In this document: piece by piece, positions 7,546-15,742 of the stretch
How positions within the stretch are numbered: the first letter of the stretch is position 1
Layout of the letters: each line of letters begins with the position of its first letter
Source of the DNA: JACCVL01 sp038233135
GTDB lineage: Bacteria; Actinomycetota; Actinomycetes; Propionibacteriales; Nocardioidaceae
Direction of reading: 5' to 3'
Length of the DNA stretch: 21,369 bases
Assembly (NCBI GenBank): GCA_038233135.1
Contig: JBBSMN010000025.1
Span: forward strand, 1-21,369
Notes under the pieces: model-generated
Databases searched by the model: none
The model's input: only the letters and a program-made list of their open reading frames with translations
What the model was told of the DNA's origin: nothing
Translations under genes and position numbers: made by a program

Positions 7546-9631
7546 ATGCGCCGGTGGCTGCTGCTTTCGCCGCACTGGTCGGCCTGGTGTTGCCGACATC
7601 ACTGCCGACATCGTTGGCGACAGTCGCGACGGTGCCCGCCGCGGTCACCACCCCGGCCGGGTTCAGCGACAGCGTGGTCGCCCAGCTGGCGACACCGACC
7701 GGGATGGCGTGGACGCCGGACGGCCGGATGCTCGTCACCCAGGACAGTGGCCAGCTGCGCGTGGTCCGCGACGGCCGGCGTTGCCGACGCCGGCCATCGA
7801 CCTGACCGATCGGATCTGCCCGCAGGGTGAGCGCGGACTGCTGAGTGTCGCTGTCGATCCGAACTTCGCCAGGAACCACTTCGTCTACCTGTTCTGGACG
7901 CATGACGCGAGCACCTACTGCGGCACCGACGGCCCGGACGCACCAGAGAACCGCGTCACCCGACACGTGCTGCGCGACGACGACACGCTGGCACCCGCCA
8001 GCGAAAAGGTGCTGGTCGACCACATGTCCGCTCAGCAGCGCAACCACAACGGCGGTGACCTGCACTTCAGCGCCTACCGGTTGCTGTACGTCAGCGTGGG
8101 AGACGGCGGTTGCGTCATCGACGACAACACCCGCTGCGGTGCGCTCAACACCAACAGCCGCCGGCTGGACATCCCGCAGGGCAAGATCCTGCGAGTCACC
8201 CGGGCGGGCATGGTGCCGTCGACCAACCCGTACGCCGACACCCCCGGCGCCCGCCGGTGCACCCGGCCGGCGGGGGTCGAGCCCGGCACCGGCCCGTGCA
8301 GCGAGACGTTCGCCTCCGGCCTGCGCAACCCCTTCCGCTTCGCGCAGGACCCGGGCAGCAACCGCTTCTTCGTCAACGACGTCGGCCAGGGGGACTGGGA
8401 GGAGATCGACCGGCTCCGCAGCGGCGCGGACTACGGCTGGAACCGCCGCGAGGGGCCGCGTGTCACCGCGTCGACGACCGACCGCGGGCCCACCCCGTAC
8501 GCCGACCCCGTGCACGCCTACTCGCACCAGCAGACCAGCTGTGGCTCGGTCACCGGCGGGGCGTTCGTGCCCGACGGGGTCTGGCCGGACCGCTACGACG
8601 GCAGCTACCTGTTCGCCGACTACGTCTGCGGCAAGATCTTCCAGCTGTCGCCGAGGCCGGGCGGCGGCTTCGACCAGGCACCGTTCATGACCGACGTCAG
8701 CGTCCCCGTGCACCTGGCCTTCGGCCCGTATCAGGACACCCAGGCGTTGTACTACCTCGACTACGGCGGCGGCGCCGTGCACCGGGTCGTCCACACCGGT
8801 ACGAACAGCCCGCCGGTGGCCAGGTTCTGGCAGCGGCCAGACGGTCGCACGGTCACCCTCGACGGGTCCGGCAGCACGGATCCCGACAGCGGGGACGCCG
8901 TCACCCGCTGGCGGTGGGACTTCGGCGACGGCACCACCGAGACGACCACCACACCGCGCATCCAGCACACCTATCCCGCCGAACGGGACTACCGCACCAC
9001 CCTGCGCGTGGTCGACCGGAGCGCTGCGGTGTCGGACCCGTTCGGCATGGACGTCTTCGCCGGGGAGCACCCGCCGGCCGTGGAGATCGCCGCACCTGCA
9101 CCGAATGACCGCTTCGCGGTGGGGCAGTCGGTCACCGTCACGGCGGAGGCCAGCGACCCCGAGGATGGGGCGCTGCCGCCGGGGGCGATCGAGCTCACGG
9201 TCCGGCAGCGACACGGTGGCCACTTCCACCCCTTCGAGGGTCCGCGGACCGCGCCGTCGATCACCGTCGACTACCCGGCACCGGAGGGCCTGGAGGCCAC
9301 CGAGAACAGCCACCTGGTTGCCACCGCGGTCGCCACCGATTCGCGGGGGCTGACGTCCCGCGCGGTGCAGAAGCTGGTGCCGCGTCGGGTGACCCTCGAC
9401 TTCGAGACGTCTCCGGCCGGTGGCCGGCTGCTGGTCGACAACGCCCTCCAGCGCACCCCCACCAGCGTGGTGTCGTGGGCCGGCTACTCCGTGCTGGTGA
9501 AGGCGCCGAACCAGTGGATCGGCGGCGTGCCGCATGCATTCGACTCCTGGTCGGACGGCGGCAACCGCGAGCACACGATCACCACCCCGGAGCGGCCGAC
9601 CACGTACACGGCCCGCTTCGTGCCCCGCTGA
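7546..9631 (+). pseudogene. Secreted glucose/sorbosone dehydrogenase-like propeller with PKD domain, two frameshifts
   Basis: The ATG at 7546 follows a strong ribosome site (GGGGGA, 4 bases upstream), but the frame must change twice to read the product. From MRR the signal-peptide frame (AAAFAALVGLVLP...) is one base out at about 7554. The frame changes again at about 7778, where RVVRDG must join ALPTPAIDLTDRICPQGERGL. Restoring one G at each CGG site gives one 695-residue protein: signal peptide, six-bladed sorbosone-dehydrogenase propeller (TPDGRMLVTQDSGQLRVV, GERGLLSVAVDP, NHNGGDLHF, GLRNPFRFA, DVGQGDWEEID, DYGWNRREG), PKD domain (RWRWDFGDGTTET), and a C-terminal beta-rich part. Such proteins are extracellular sugar dehydrogenases, often PQQ-dependent, or sugar-binding proteins. 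The frame from 7778 to the stop is intact, so damage is recent or a sequencing artefact. It is divergent from hrpA. Confidence 0.8.
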
Positions 9632-9663
9632 GCCACTCCGCCGGACAGTGCCAGAATCGGCAC

Positions 9664-10128
9664 ATGACCGAATCGGTGTGGGACTATCCCCGACCACCGG
9701 CGGCGCAGCCGTCGCACGAGACCGTGGAGCTGGCTCTCGGCGGGGTGGTCGTGGCCCGGTCGACGCGGACGGTGCGGGTGCTGGAGACCAGCCACCCGCC
9801 CACCTACTACGTGCCGATGGCGGACTTTCTTGACTGGGTGCTGCAGCCGGCGTCGGGGTCGTCCTGGTGTGAGTGGAAGGGCAAGGCGGTCTACTACGAC
9901 CTGGTCAGTGCAGACGTCCGGGCGCAGCGCGCAGCCTGGGGCTACCTGCAGCCAGTTGTTGGGTTCGACGCGTTGCTCGGCCTGGTCGCGGTCTACCCGG
10001 GGCAGCTCGACCGGTGCACCGTCGACGGCGAGGTCGTACGCGCGCAGGCGGGGGACTTCTACGGCGGCTGGATCACCGACCGGGTCGTCGGCCCCTTCAA
10101 GGGCGAGCCCGGGACGGCCGGCTGGTGA
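9664..10128 (+). CDS. DUF427 domain protein
   Basis: A 154-residue cytoplasmic protein with the DUF427 signature: GGVVVARSTRTVRVLETSHPPTYYVP (about residues 22-48), SWCEWKGKAVYYD, AAWGYLQP, and the ending FYGGWITDRVVGPFKGEPGTAGW. The function of the family is not established. The ATG at 9664 lacks a ribosome site, but CAGAAT at 9652-9657 is a plausible -10 element placed so that transcription would begin at the ATG; a leaderless transcript is inferred. Its TGA is followed two bases later by the ATG of the MBL-fold gene, and an in-frame GTG overlaps the stop, so these two genes very probably form an operon. Confidence 0.88.
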   Translation: MTESVWDYPRPPAAQPSHETVELALGGVVVARSTRTVRVLETSHPPTYYVPMADFLDWVLQPASGSSWCEWKGKAVYYDLVSADVRAQRAAWGYLQPVVGFDALLGLVAVYPGQLDRCTVDGEVVRAQAGDFYGGWITDRVVGPFKGEPGTAGW

Positions 10129-10130
10129 GC

Positions 10131-10781
10131 ATGGACATCACCAAGTACACCCACTCGTGCGTGCGGCTGGAGGCGCCCGGCGGCGCCCTGGTCATCGACC
10201 CGGGCAGCTTCTCCGGGCGTGACGAGCTCGAGCAGGCGTTGGACGGCGTGCGCGCTGTCCTCGTCACCCACGAGCATCCCGACCACCTCGATGTCGAGAC
10301 CGTGTCGACGCTGCTCCGCGAGCGCACCGACCTGCACGTGTGGGGACCCGCGACGGTGGCCGACCTGTTGCACGACCAACAGGAGCGGGTCACCGTCATC
10401 GGGGCGGGGGAGTCGTTCGAGGCCGGTGGTCTGGCGATCTCCACCCCCGGTGGGCAGCACGCGCTGATCCACCCGAGCGTTCCCGTCGTGGCCAACCTCG
10501 GCTACGTCGTCGACGGCTCGGTGCTGCACCCCGGCGACGCGTTCATCGTCCCGGCGCACCCGGTGGACACACTGCTGCTGGCGGTGCACGCGCCGTGGTC
10601 AAAGGTCGGCGAGGTCCTCGACCACCTGGTCGCCGTGCGCCCTGGCACCGTACGCGCCATCCACGACGGCCTGCTCAACGAGCGCGGACGAGCCCTCGTC
10701 GATGGACACGTGCACCGGATCGCCGACGAGTACGGCGCCAGCTACGCACCACTGGCGGTGGGGGAGTCGGCGGCGACGTAG
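10131..10781 (+). CDS. MBL-fold metal-dependent hydrolase
   Basis: A 216-residue metallo-beta-lactamase-fold protein. ATG 10131 was chosen; an in-frame GTG at 10125 overlapping the DUF427 stop is an equally close alternative. The metal-binding motif THEHPDHLD gives H47, H49, D51 and H52. The start MDITKYTHSCVRLE, the strand ALVIDPG at 19-25, a later GGQHALIH and HPGDAF supply the other expected ligands. This pattern resembles the UPF0173/UlaG-like branch of small cytoplasmic MBL hydrolases, whose substrates vary (lactones, phosphodiesters, N-acyl compounds). No signal peptide. Co-transcription with the DUF427 gene is likely from the 2-base gap; no functional link between the two is known to me. 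Confidence 0.88.
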   Translation: MDITKYTHSCVRLEAPGGALVIDPGSFSGRDELEQALDGVRAVLVTHEHPDHLDVETVSTLLRERTDLHVWGPATVADLLHDQQERVTVIGAGESFEAGGLAISTPGGQHALIHPSVPVVANLGYVVDGSVLHPGDAFIVPAHPVDTLLLAVHAPWSKVGEVLDHLVAVRPGTVRAIHDGLLNERGRALVDGHVHRIADEYGASYAPLAVGESAAT

Positions 10782-10811
10782 CCGCCGAACCGGTCGAGGC
10801 AGGTCGGCTCC

Positions 10812-10817
10812 TAGACT
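10812..10817 (+). promoter_or_regulatory. Putative -10 element of the PAP2 gene (leaderless)
   Basis: TAGACT fits the actinobacterial TANNNT -10 pattern and lies 8 bases before the GTG start. No Shine-Dalgarno sequence lies between them. Inferred from sequence only. Confidence 0.4.
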
Positions 10818-10825
10818 CGTCGACC

Positions 10826-11866
10826 GTGATTCTTCGTGCCTACGGCTTCGCGATCGCCCTGGCGGTCGGGCTGTCCCTCGCTGCGTTCCTCACCGCGGAC
10901 ATGTACAACCTTCCCCTGCGCGACCCGGACAGCCTCGCGGGCCCGACGTTTGTACGCTTGCCGGCGATCCTGGCGGCAGCCTTCGTCGTGGACGTCCTGC
11001 CACGCGCCGTGCGCCGGGCATGGTCGACCGGCAGCATCGGGCGCGAGCTGCGCGCGGTCGTGCACGAGCGCTGGCCGCTGCGCCAGGTGCAGCTGGTGCT
11101 CGTCGGTTTCGGCAGCTGGTACGTCACCTACGTCGCGTTCCGCGACCTGAAGAGCTTCGTGCCGTTCGTGCGCGAGGGGATCAACGACGATGCCCTCGAC
11201 AGCTTTGACCGGGTGCTCCTGCTGGGTCATGACCCGGCCCAACTGCTGCACCAGCTGCTCGGCACGGGTTTCGCCGCGTACGTGCTGAGCGTCGTCTACC
11301 TGGCCTGGATCGTGCTCGTCCCGCTATCCCTGGCCGTTGCCATCGTGTGGTCGCGGGACGTCCTGAGGGGCTCGTGGTACGTCACCGCGGTGGCCATCGA
11401 CTGGGCCCTGGGCCTGGCCACCATGTACGCGCTGCCCACCCTCGGGCCGTTCTATACCAACTCCGCACACTTTGATCGCCTGCCGCGCACCTGGGTCACC
11501 AGCCTGCAGGAGACCATGATCGCCGAGCGAGCCGATGCCATCGTCAACCCCGTTGCGACGGCAGCCGTACAGAACATCGCCGCCTTCGCCTCCCTGCACG
11601 TGGCGATCCTGACCACCGCCTGCATCGTGGCCCAGCGCAGTGGTCTGCGGACGTCGCTGCGCTGGACCTTGTGGGCGTTCCTGGCTGTCACGACGGTGGC
11701 TACGGTCTACCTGGGCTGGCACTTCGTTGCCGACGTTCTCGCCGGCCTGGCCCTTGGTAGCGTGGCCGCGTGGCTCGGAGCGGTCGTGACCGGCAACGCG
11801 CACCAGGTGGGCGCTGCCGACCGCACACCGGCAGACGAGCCCGTCGCCGTTCGAAGTGCCAGCTGA
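10826..11866 (+). CDS. PAP2-like membrane phosphatase / inositol phosphotransferase family
   Basis: A 346-residue multi-pass membrane protein starting at GTG 10826. TAGACT at 10812-10817 fits a -10 element 8 bases before the GTG, and no ribosome site is present, so a leaderless transcript is inferred. The open frame upstream runs antisense-like through the MBL gene and is not coding. There are about six hydrophobic segments (residues 5-23, 45-60, 88-104, 150-175, 185-203 and 280-325). PAP2-type catalytic residues are visible: S256-L-H258 (ASLHVA) and H299...D303 (GWHFVADVLAG), with PTLGPFY at 204-210 as in the Aur1/Ipt1-like branch. Members dephosphorylate or transfer lipid-linked phosphate groups at the membrane, such as inositol phosphate onto lipids. 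Substrate unknown. Confidence 0.85.
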   Translation: MILRAYGFAIALAVGLSLAAFLTADMYNLPLRDPDSLAGPTFVRLPAILAAAFVVDVLPRAVRRAWSTGSIGRELRAVVHERWPLRQVQLVLVGFGSWYVTYVAFRDLKSFVPFVREGINDDALDSFDRVLLLGHDPAQLLHQLLGTGFAAYVLSVVYLAWIVLVPLSLAVAIVWSRDVLRGSWYVTAVAIDWALGLATMYALPTLGPFYTNSAHFDRLPRTWVTSLQETMIAERADAIVNPVATAAVQNIAAFASLHVAILTTACIVAQRSGLRTSLRWTLWAFLAVTTVATVYLGWHFVADVLAGLALGSVAAWLGAVVTGNAHQVGAADRTPADEPVAVRSAS

Positions 11867-11902
11867 CACCAGATCACTCCGGCTCGGGCCCGGGTCACCG
11901 GG

Positions 11903-13204
11903 TCACGGCAGCGGCGCGAACGCGATCCCGCGGTGGTAGCGCCCGCCGAACCGCTGGCTGTCCGAGGCGAACCAGACACCGGCGTCGGTGGCGAGGATGT
12001 CCTGGCCGCCCTGTGCCGCGGGCGCCTGCGGCGCCCAGCTCAGGGCCTCGCCGGTGCTGGAGTCGACGGCGCCGACTCCGCGACGGTCGACCGCACCCGG
12101 TCCGGCGCTGTCCTTGCCGGACGGGTTGTCCAGCCACCGGAAGTGGCCCTGCACGTAGACCGCGGCCCCGGTCGCGCTGACGGAGTGGATGGTGTCCCCT
12201 CCGGTGTAGTTGATCCAGGTCGGGGCGGTGGGCGCGAGGACGTCGGTCTCGAAGCGTGCCACCGCGTCGCACACCGCGGCGCCGATCTCGGCGGTGGTCG
12301 CCGGGACGTACCCGGTCGCTCCGAACACGAAGTACGAGCCGTCCGGGGCGAAGTCCACGTCCTCCAGGTAGGCCTGCCGGGTCGGCGTGTTGGACAGGCA
12401 CTTGTTGTCCAGGGGTGGGTAGTACCACTGGCTGAGCTCGGCCGCGTCCGTCCCGAGGTTCAGCATGAACGCCCGCTTGCGATTCTCCCCGCCGACGGTG
12501 GTGAAGTTGCCCACCCCGATCAACCGGGTGCCGGCGGGGTTCACCGCGAAGCGGTAGACCTCGGTCTTGCTGGTGCTCAGAGCCAGCCGGCCGTCGATCG
12601 GGACGTTCACGTAGCCGGTGTTGCGCCCTGTCGTCGGGTCCAGCGCGATCAGCTTCTGCCGGAACGTGCCGCCGACGAGCAACCGCCCGTCCACCAGCCG
12701 GATCTCGCTGATCCGGCCGCCGCGCATCGCCGGCTGGAAGGCCGTGTCCAGTGCGCCGGTGCGGGCGTCAAGCTTGGCGATCGCTGGCCGGGCCACCCCA
12801 TCGACAGAGGTGAACTTGCCGCCGATGTAGACCGAGTCACCGACGGCCCTTACCGCGAAGACCATCCCGTCCACGGTCGGCGCGAACGAGGTCGAGACAT
12901 CGCCGGTCGTGGACGAGAACGCCACCATGTTGCTGCGCGGCATGGTGGTGGACCGGGTCGAGTCTTGGACGGCGAGGAACTTGCCGCCGACGTACGTCGT
13001 GTCGCCTGCCTGCTCGACAGCCAGGGCCATCGGCCGCTTGACCTGGTCGGTCGCGGCCAGGTGCGGCGTCGAGGCACTCGCTCTCGCGCTGACCACGCCG
13101 GGTTGCTCGATCGAGGCGGCCGCACCGCCCGCACTCGAGGCGAGCAGGGCTCCGAGCGTGACGGCGACGCCGGACAGGACGAGGTGTGGACGGCATGCAC
13201 GCAC
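11903..13204 (-). CDS. Exported delta-60-type beta-propeller protein
   Basis: A 433-residue secreted protein. Start chosen at GTG 13204 (minus strand) because GGGAG lies about 7 bases upstream and the product then opens with a normal signal peptide (VRACRPHLVLSGVAVTLGALLASSAGGAAA). The frame stays open to a TTG at 13300 (465 residues), which would put 45 residues before the signal core and is less likely. The mature part has repeated propeller strands ending in a glycine-rich turn: TTYVGGKF, SVYIGGKF, RLLVGGTF, IGVGNF, typical of delta-60/DUF5122-like repeats. Two cysteines (in NKCLSNT and AAVCDAV) may form a disulfide. Function unknown; such propellers usually bind or scaffold at the cell surface. 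No LPXTG/LAXTG tail is present. It is divergent from the sortase gene. Confidence 0.8.
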   Translation of the reverse strand: MRACRPHLVLSGVAVTLGALLASSAGGAAASIEQPGVVSARASASTPHLAATDQVKRPMALAVEQAGDTTYVGGKFLAVQDSTRSTTMPRSNMVAFSSTTGDVSTSFAPTVDGMVFAVRAVGDSVYIGGKFTSVDGVARPAIAKLDARTGALDTAFQPAMRGGRISEIRLVDGRLLVGGTFRQKLIALDPTTGRNTGYVNVPIDGRLALSTSKTEVYRFAVNPAGTRLIGVGNFTTVGGENRKRAFMLNLGTDAAELSQWYYPPLDNKCLSNTPTRQAYLEDVDFAPDGSYFVFGATGYVPATTAEIGAAVCDAVARFETDVLAPTAPTWINYTGGDTIHSVSATGAAVYVQGHFRWLDNPSGKDSAGPGAVDRRGVGAVDSSTGEALSWAPQAPAAQGGQDILATDAGVWFASDSQRFGGRYHRGIAFAPLP

Positions 13205-13382
13205 GGCGGGGCTCCCGGGGCGGGGGGTGGTCGGTCGGCTGTCGGGCCGCTTGCGGTCATGGTGGACCGCAGATCCGGTTCGCGTGTCGGTTTTCACCAA
13301 AATGATCGGCCCTCATCACAAGCGGTCACAATCGACGGGCAATCGGGCCAATCCCCAGGCACGCCGGTGCCGAAACCCGCAT
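13205..13382. promoter_or_regulatory. Divergent promoter region between propeller and sortase genes
   Basis: A 178-bp AT-richer stretch between two divergent exported-protein genes. It holds a direct repeat TCACAA at 13316-13321 and 13326-13331, 10 bp apart (about one helical turn), the best operator candidate here. The repeat loosely resembles the GTCAC-type direct repeats bound by the envelope regulator MtrA; that link is a guess. No convincing -35/-10 pair was identified. Confidence 0.35.
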
Positions 13383-14144
13383 ATGCCGTCACCGAGAGCC
13401 TCCAAGCCCCTGGCAGTCCTCGCGACCGTGGTCCTCGCCGTCGTCGTCGCCTTCGTGGCGATGAACCTCAGCGCCGCCTCCGGTCCGAGCGAGCAGGCCG
13501 GCTCGGCCGGTTCCGAGACTGCCGGCACGGAGGCGGACGGCTCGACAGGTTCGGCTCGCTCGGCCGCTCGTCCATCGGGCGAACGCTCAGCCGAACGGGA
13601 GCCCAAGGCGCTCGTCGAGGAGATGATCGACGGTCTCAAGTCAGGCAAGAAGGTCGCGTCGTTCGACAGCCCGACCGCCGGTGCAGTCGTCCCCATCGCG
13701 GAGTCGCCCGGCAACGCCCCGGTGGGCCGGTTGAACATCCCCCGGATGGGGTTGGGCACGCCGTTCAGGGAAGGGGTGCATGACTCGATCATCGACCTCA
13801 GCCCGGGCCACTGGCCCGGCACACCGCTCCCCGGTCAGGCCGGCAACGCGGTCCTCAGCGGCCACCGTGCCACGCACGGCGCGGAGTTCGTCGACCTCGA
13901 CCTGTTGCAGCCCGGTGACGCGATCAACGTCCAGGTCGGTGGCCGCAACCAGCGCGTCACCTACACCGTGCAGGGGACGACGATCGTCCCCGAGGAGCGC
14001 TACGTGGACGTCGTCACCCGCCAACCCAAGGACCCCGACGAGCGGGTTCTCACCCTCTTCGCCTGCAACCCCAAGTGGGACCACACCCAGCGCATCGTCG
14101 TACGCGCCGAGGCGAAGCCTGCCAATCCCGCGAAGGGCGGGTGA
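13383..14144 (+). CDS. Class E sortase
   Basis: Membrane-anchored transpeptidase that attaches surface proteins to the cell wall; 253 residues from ATG 13383 (no clear ribosome site). One N-terminal membrane segment (residues 9-27, AVLATVVLAVVVAFVAMNL) is followed by a Ser/Gly/Glu-rich extracellular linker to about 115, then the sortase barrel starting at VGRLNIPRMGL. The catalytic triad is visible: H161 (LSGHRATHG), C228 (LTLFACNP) and R237 (HTQRIVV). The spacing and the FACNP motif fit class E, which usually recognises LAXTG-type signals. No protein in this window carries such a signal, so the substrates lie elsewhere. The ferritin-like genes follow on the same strand after 95 bp. Confidence 0.9.
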   Translation: MPSPRASKPLAVLATVVLAVVVAFVAMNLSAASGPSEQAGSAGSETAGTEADGSTGSARSAARPSGERSAEREPKALVEEMIDGLKSGKKVASFDSPTAGAVVPIAESPGNAPVGRLNIPRMGLGTPFREGVHDSIIDLSPGHWPGTPLPGQAGNAVLSGHRATHGAEFVDLDLLQPGDAINVQVGGRNQRVTYTVQGTTIVPEERYVDVVTRQPKDPDERVLTLFACNPKWDHTQRIVVRAEAKPANPAKGG

Positions 14145-14173
14145 TGTCTGAGACCGGCGACCGGACCGTATGA

Positions 14174-14186
14174 GGGGGACACCCCC
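14174..14186 (+). other. Small GC hairpin between sortase and ferritin-like gene
   Basis: GGGGG-ACA-CCCCC forms a 5-bp stem 53 bp upstream of the ferritin-like ATG. It could attenuate read-through from the sortase gene or sit in the 5' leader of the ferritin-like gene. No T-run follows. Confidence 0.35.
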
Positions 14187-14239
14187 ACGCGACGCGCACC
14201 AAGCGCGCTGAACGCGTTCCAACGTGTGAGGAGACACCA

Positions 14240-14917
14240 ATGACCAGCAACATGGAGAAGCAGATCTTCGAGAACGAGCCTGTCGTCGCCATCCGGAACG
14301 AGCAGGACCGGCGCAGCTTCTTGCGCTCGGCGCTGATCGTCGGGGTCGGTGCCGGTTTCGTCGGCTACAAGGTGGGCGACCCGACCTCGGGCACCCGAGC
14401 GAGCGCCTGGGCTGGTGCTCTGGCCAAGCCGAGCGCCAAGGGCGACCTGGAGATTCTCAACTACGCCCTGACCCTCGAGTACCTCGAGGCGGAGTTCTAC
14501 ACCAAGGGCGTCGAGGCAGGCATCCTGAAGGGTCGCGAGCTCGACCTCGTCACCCCGATCCGCGACCACGAGACCGCGCACGTCCAGGCGGTCACGGCCA
14601 CGATCAAGGACCTCGGTGGCTCCCCGGTCGAGAAGCCGAAGTTCACCTTCCCGAAGGCGACGTTCAAGAGCCGGGACAAGTTCCTGGCCACCGCGTCGAC
14701 GTTCGAGGAGCTGGGCGTCAAGGCCTACCACGGTCAGGTCACGATGATCGACAGCGTTGACATCCTCGGCGCTGCCGCATCGATCGCCGGCGTGGAGTCG
14801 CGACACGCGGCCATCCTGGCCGACCTCACCGGCGGCGAGCCTTTCCCGCAGCCGATCGAGGCCAACCTGCCGATGAGCGCGGTCCTCAAGGCGGCCACGC
14901 CCTTCATCGCCGGTTGA
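14240..14917 (+). CDS. Tat-exported ferritin-like di-iron protein (copy 1)
   Basis: A 225-residue protein with a clear ribosome site (GAGGAG, then ATG 14240). The N-terminus has a twin-arginine signal, R24-R25-S-F-L, followed by the hydrophobic ALIVGVGAGFVGY, so export in folded form with metal loaded is predicted. The rest is a four-helix ferritin-like domain (Ferritin_2 type). Di-iron ligands can be placed: E80 (ALTLEYLEAEFY), E111xxH114 (DHETAHV), E156 or E157 (TFEELG) and E186xxH189 (VESRHAAI). A complete E...ExxH...E...ExxH set suggests a real metal site. Likely roles are oxidant detoxification or iron handling outside the membrane; the exact reaction is unknown. A close paralogue follows after 43 bp. 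Confidence 0.85.
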   Translation: MTSNMEKQIFENEPVVAIRNEQDRRSFLRSALIVGVGAGFVGYKVGDPTSGTRASAWAGALAKPSAKGDLEILNYALTLEYLEAEFYTKGVEAGILKGRELDLVTPIRDHETAHVQAVTATIKDLGGSPVEKPKFTFPKATFKSRDKFLATASTFEELGVKAYHGQVTMIDSVDILGAAASIAGVESRHAAILADLTGGEPFPQPIEANLPMSAVLKAATPFIAG

Positions 14918-14960
14918 GGCACGACCAGCCGACGACCATCCAGCAAGCAAGGGAGTAACC

Positions 14961-15596
14961 ATGCAGATCAAGCGCAAGAACTTCATTCGCGGCGATGTTG
15001 CCGCTGTGCCGGCAGGTGTGTCCCTGGGCGCACTCAACAACGGCTTCCTGTGGGCCAAGTCAGCCGACTTCAACAGCGACGTGGACGTGCTCAACTACGC
15101 CCTCACGCTGGAGTACCTGGAGGCGGAATTCTACCGGCAGGGCAACAGCGCCGGCCTCGTCAGCGGCAAGGAGCGGGACTACCTCGACGCCGTGCAGTCC
15201 GACGAGGAGTCGCACGTCGCCACCATCATGTCCACGGTCAAGAAGCTCGGCGGCCAGCCCGTCGCAGCCCCGGCCGTCGACTTCGGTGACGCGTTCGACA
15301 GCCGCGAGAAGTACCTCACCACCGCCCAGGTCTTCGAGAACAAGGGCGTCGGTGCCTACCTCGGCGCTGCCGGGTTCATCCAGGACAAGGCGATCCTGCA
15401 GGCCGCGGCCGGCATCTTCGGTGTCGAGGCGCGACACGCCGCGATTGTCGGCAACCTGCTGGGCCTCGAGCCCGAGGGTGGTGTCTACATGGGTGTCACC
15501 GAGACACCTCTCACCAAGGACGCCGTGCTCAAGGCCGTCAGCCCGTTCCTCGCCGGCGCCGGCGCCATGGGCGACGACGCCGCGGTGACGCTGTAA
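14961..15596 (+). CDS. Ferritin-like di-iron protein (copy 2, tandem paralogue)
   Basis: A 211-residue paralogue of the preceding protein with its own ribosome site (AAGGGAG, 5 bases before ATG 14961). Shared blocks are LNYALTLEYLEAEFY, the ExxH block (DEESHVATI), the FE(N/E)xG block, VEARHAAIVGNL, and the ending AVLKAVSPFLAG. All ExxH ligands are kept. The N-terminus differs: KRKNFIRGD lacks the twin arginine and the following segment is weakly hydrophobic and interrupted by an Asp, so the export signal may be degenerate or non-functional. It could form hetero-oligomers with copy 1, or stay inside the cell. It is the last gene of the unit and is followed by a long inverted repeat. Confidence 0.85.
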   Translation: MQIKRKNFIRGDVAAVPAGVSLGALNNGFLWAKSADFNSDVDVLNYALTLEYLEAEFYRQGNSAGLVSGKERDYLDAVQSDEESHVATIMSTVKKLGGQPVAAPAVDFGDAFDSREKYLTTAQVFENKGVGAYLGAAGFIQDKAILQAAAGIFGVEARHAAIVGNLLGLEPEGGVYMGVTETPLTKDAVLKAVSPFLAGAGAMGDDAAVTL

Positions 15597-15612
15597 GCAC
15601 CACCTGACCAGT

Positions 15613-15686
15613 GCACGCCGACCGGCGGCACCGGCGCCGAACATGACCCCCTCAGGGGTGGGCGCCGGTGCCGCCGTTCGGCGTGC
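15613..15686. terminator. Long inverted repeat, probable bidirectional terminator
   Basis: The 26-bp arms at 15613-15638 and 15661-15686 are complementary except for one position. The 22-base loop holds a second hairpin (ACCCC-CTCA-GGGGT, 15646-15659). The repeat lies 16 bp after the ferritin-like stop and 56 bp from the stop of the convergent PIG-L gene, the right place to end transcription from both sides. There is no T-run, as is common in actinobacterial terminators. Confidence 0.65.
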
Positions 15687-15742
15687 GACATCCGGATCTG
15701 CACAGCCGGTGTGGAGTCTCGATAGGCAGCCGTCTCACGATG

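Noticed and set aside
7546..7790. Programmed -1 ribosomal frameshifting in the sugar-dehydrogenase-like gene
   Set aside because: Neither shift point (about 7554, about 7778) has a slippery X-XXY-YYZ heptamer, and two programmed shifts in the first 80 codons of a secreted protein would be unprecedented to my knowledge. Indels or sequencing error are simpler.
9631..11903. Sortase substrates among the exported proteins of the window (propeller and sugar-dehydrogenase-like protein)
   Set aside because: Neither C-terminus has an LPXTG/LAXTG motif, hydrophobic segment and basic tail.
14146..14154. GTCTGAGAC palindrome just after the sortase stop as a third operator
   Set aside because: Its arms are GTCT/AGAC with a 1-base centre, not the GTCTCA-N3-TGAGAC pattern, and it is not near a monooxygenase-type gene.
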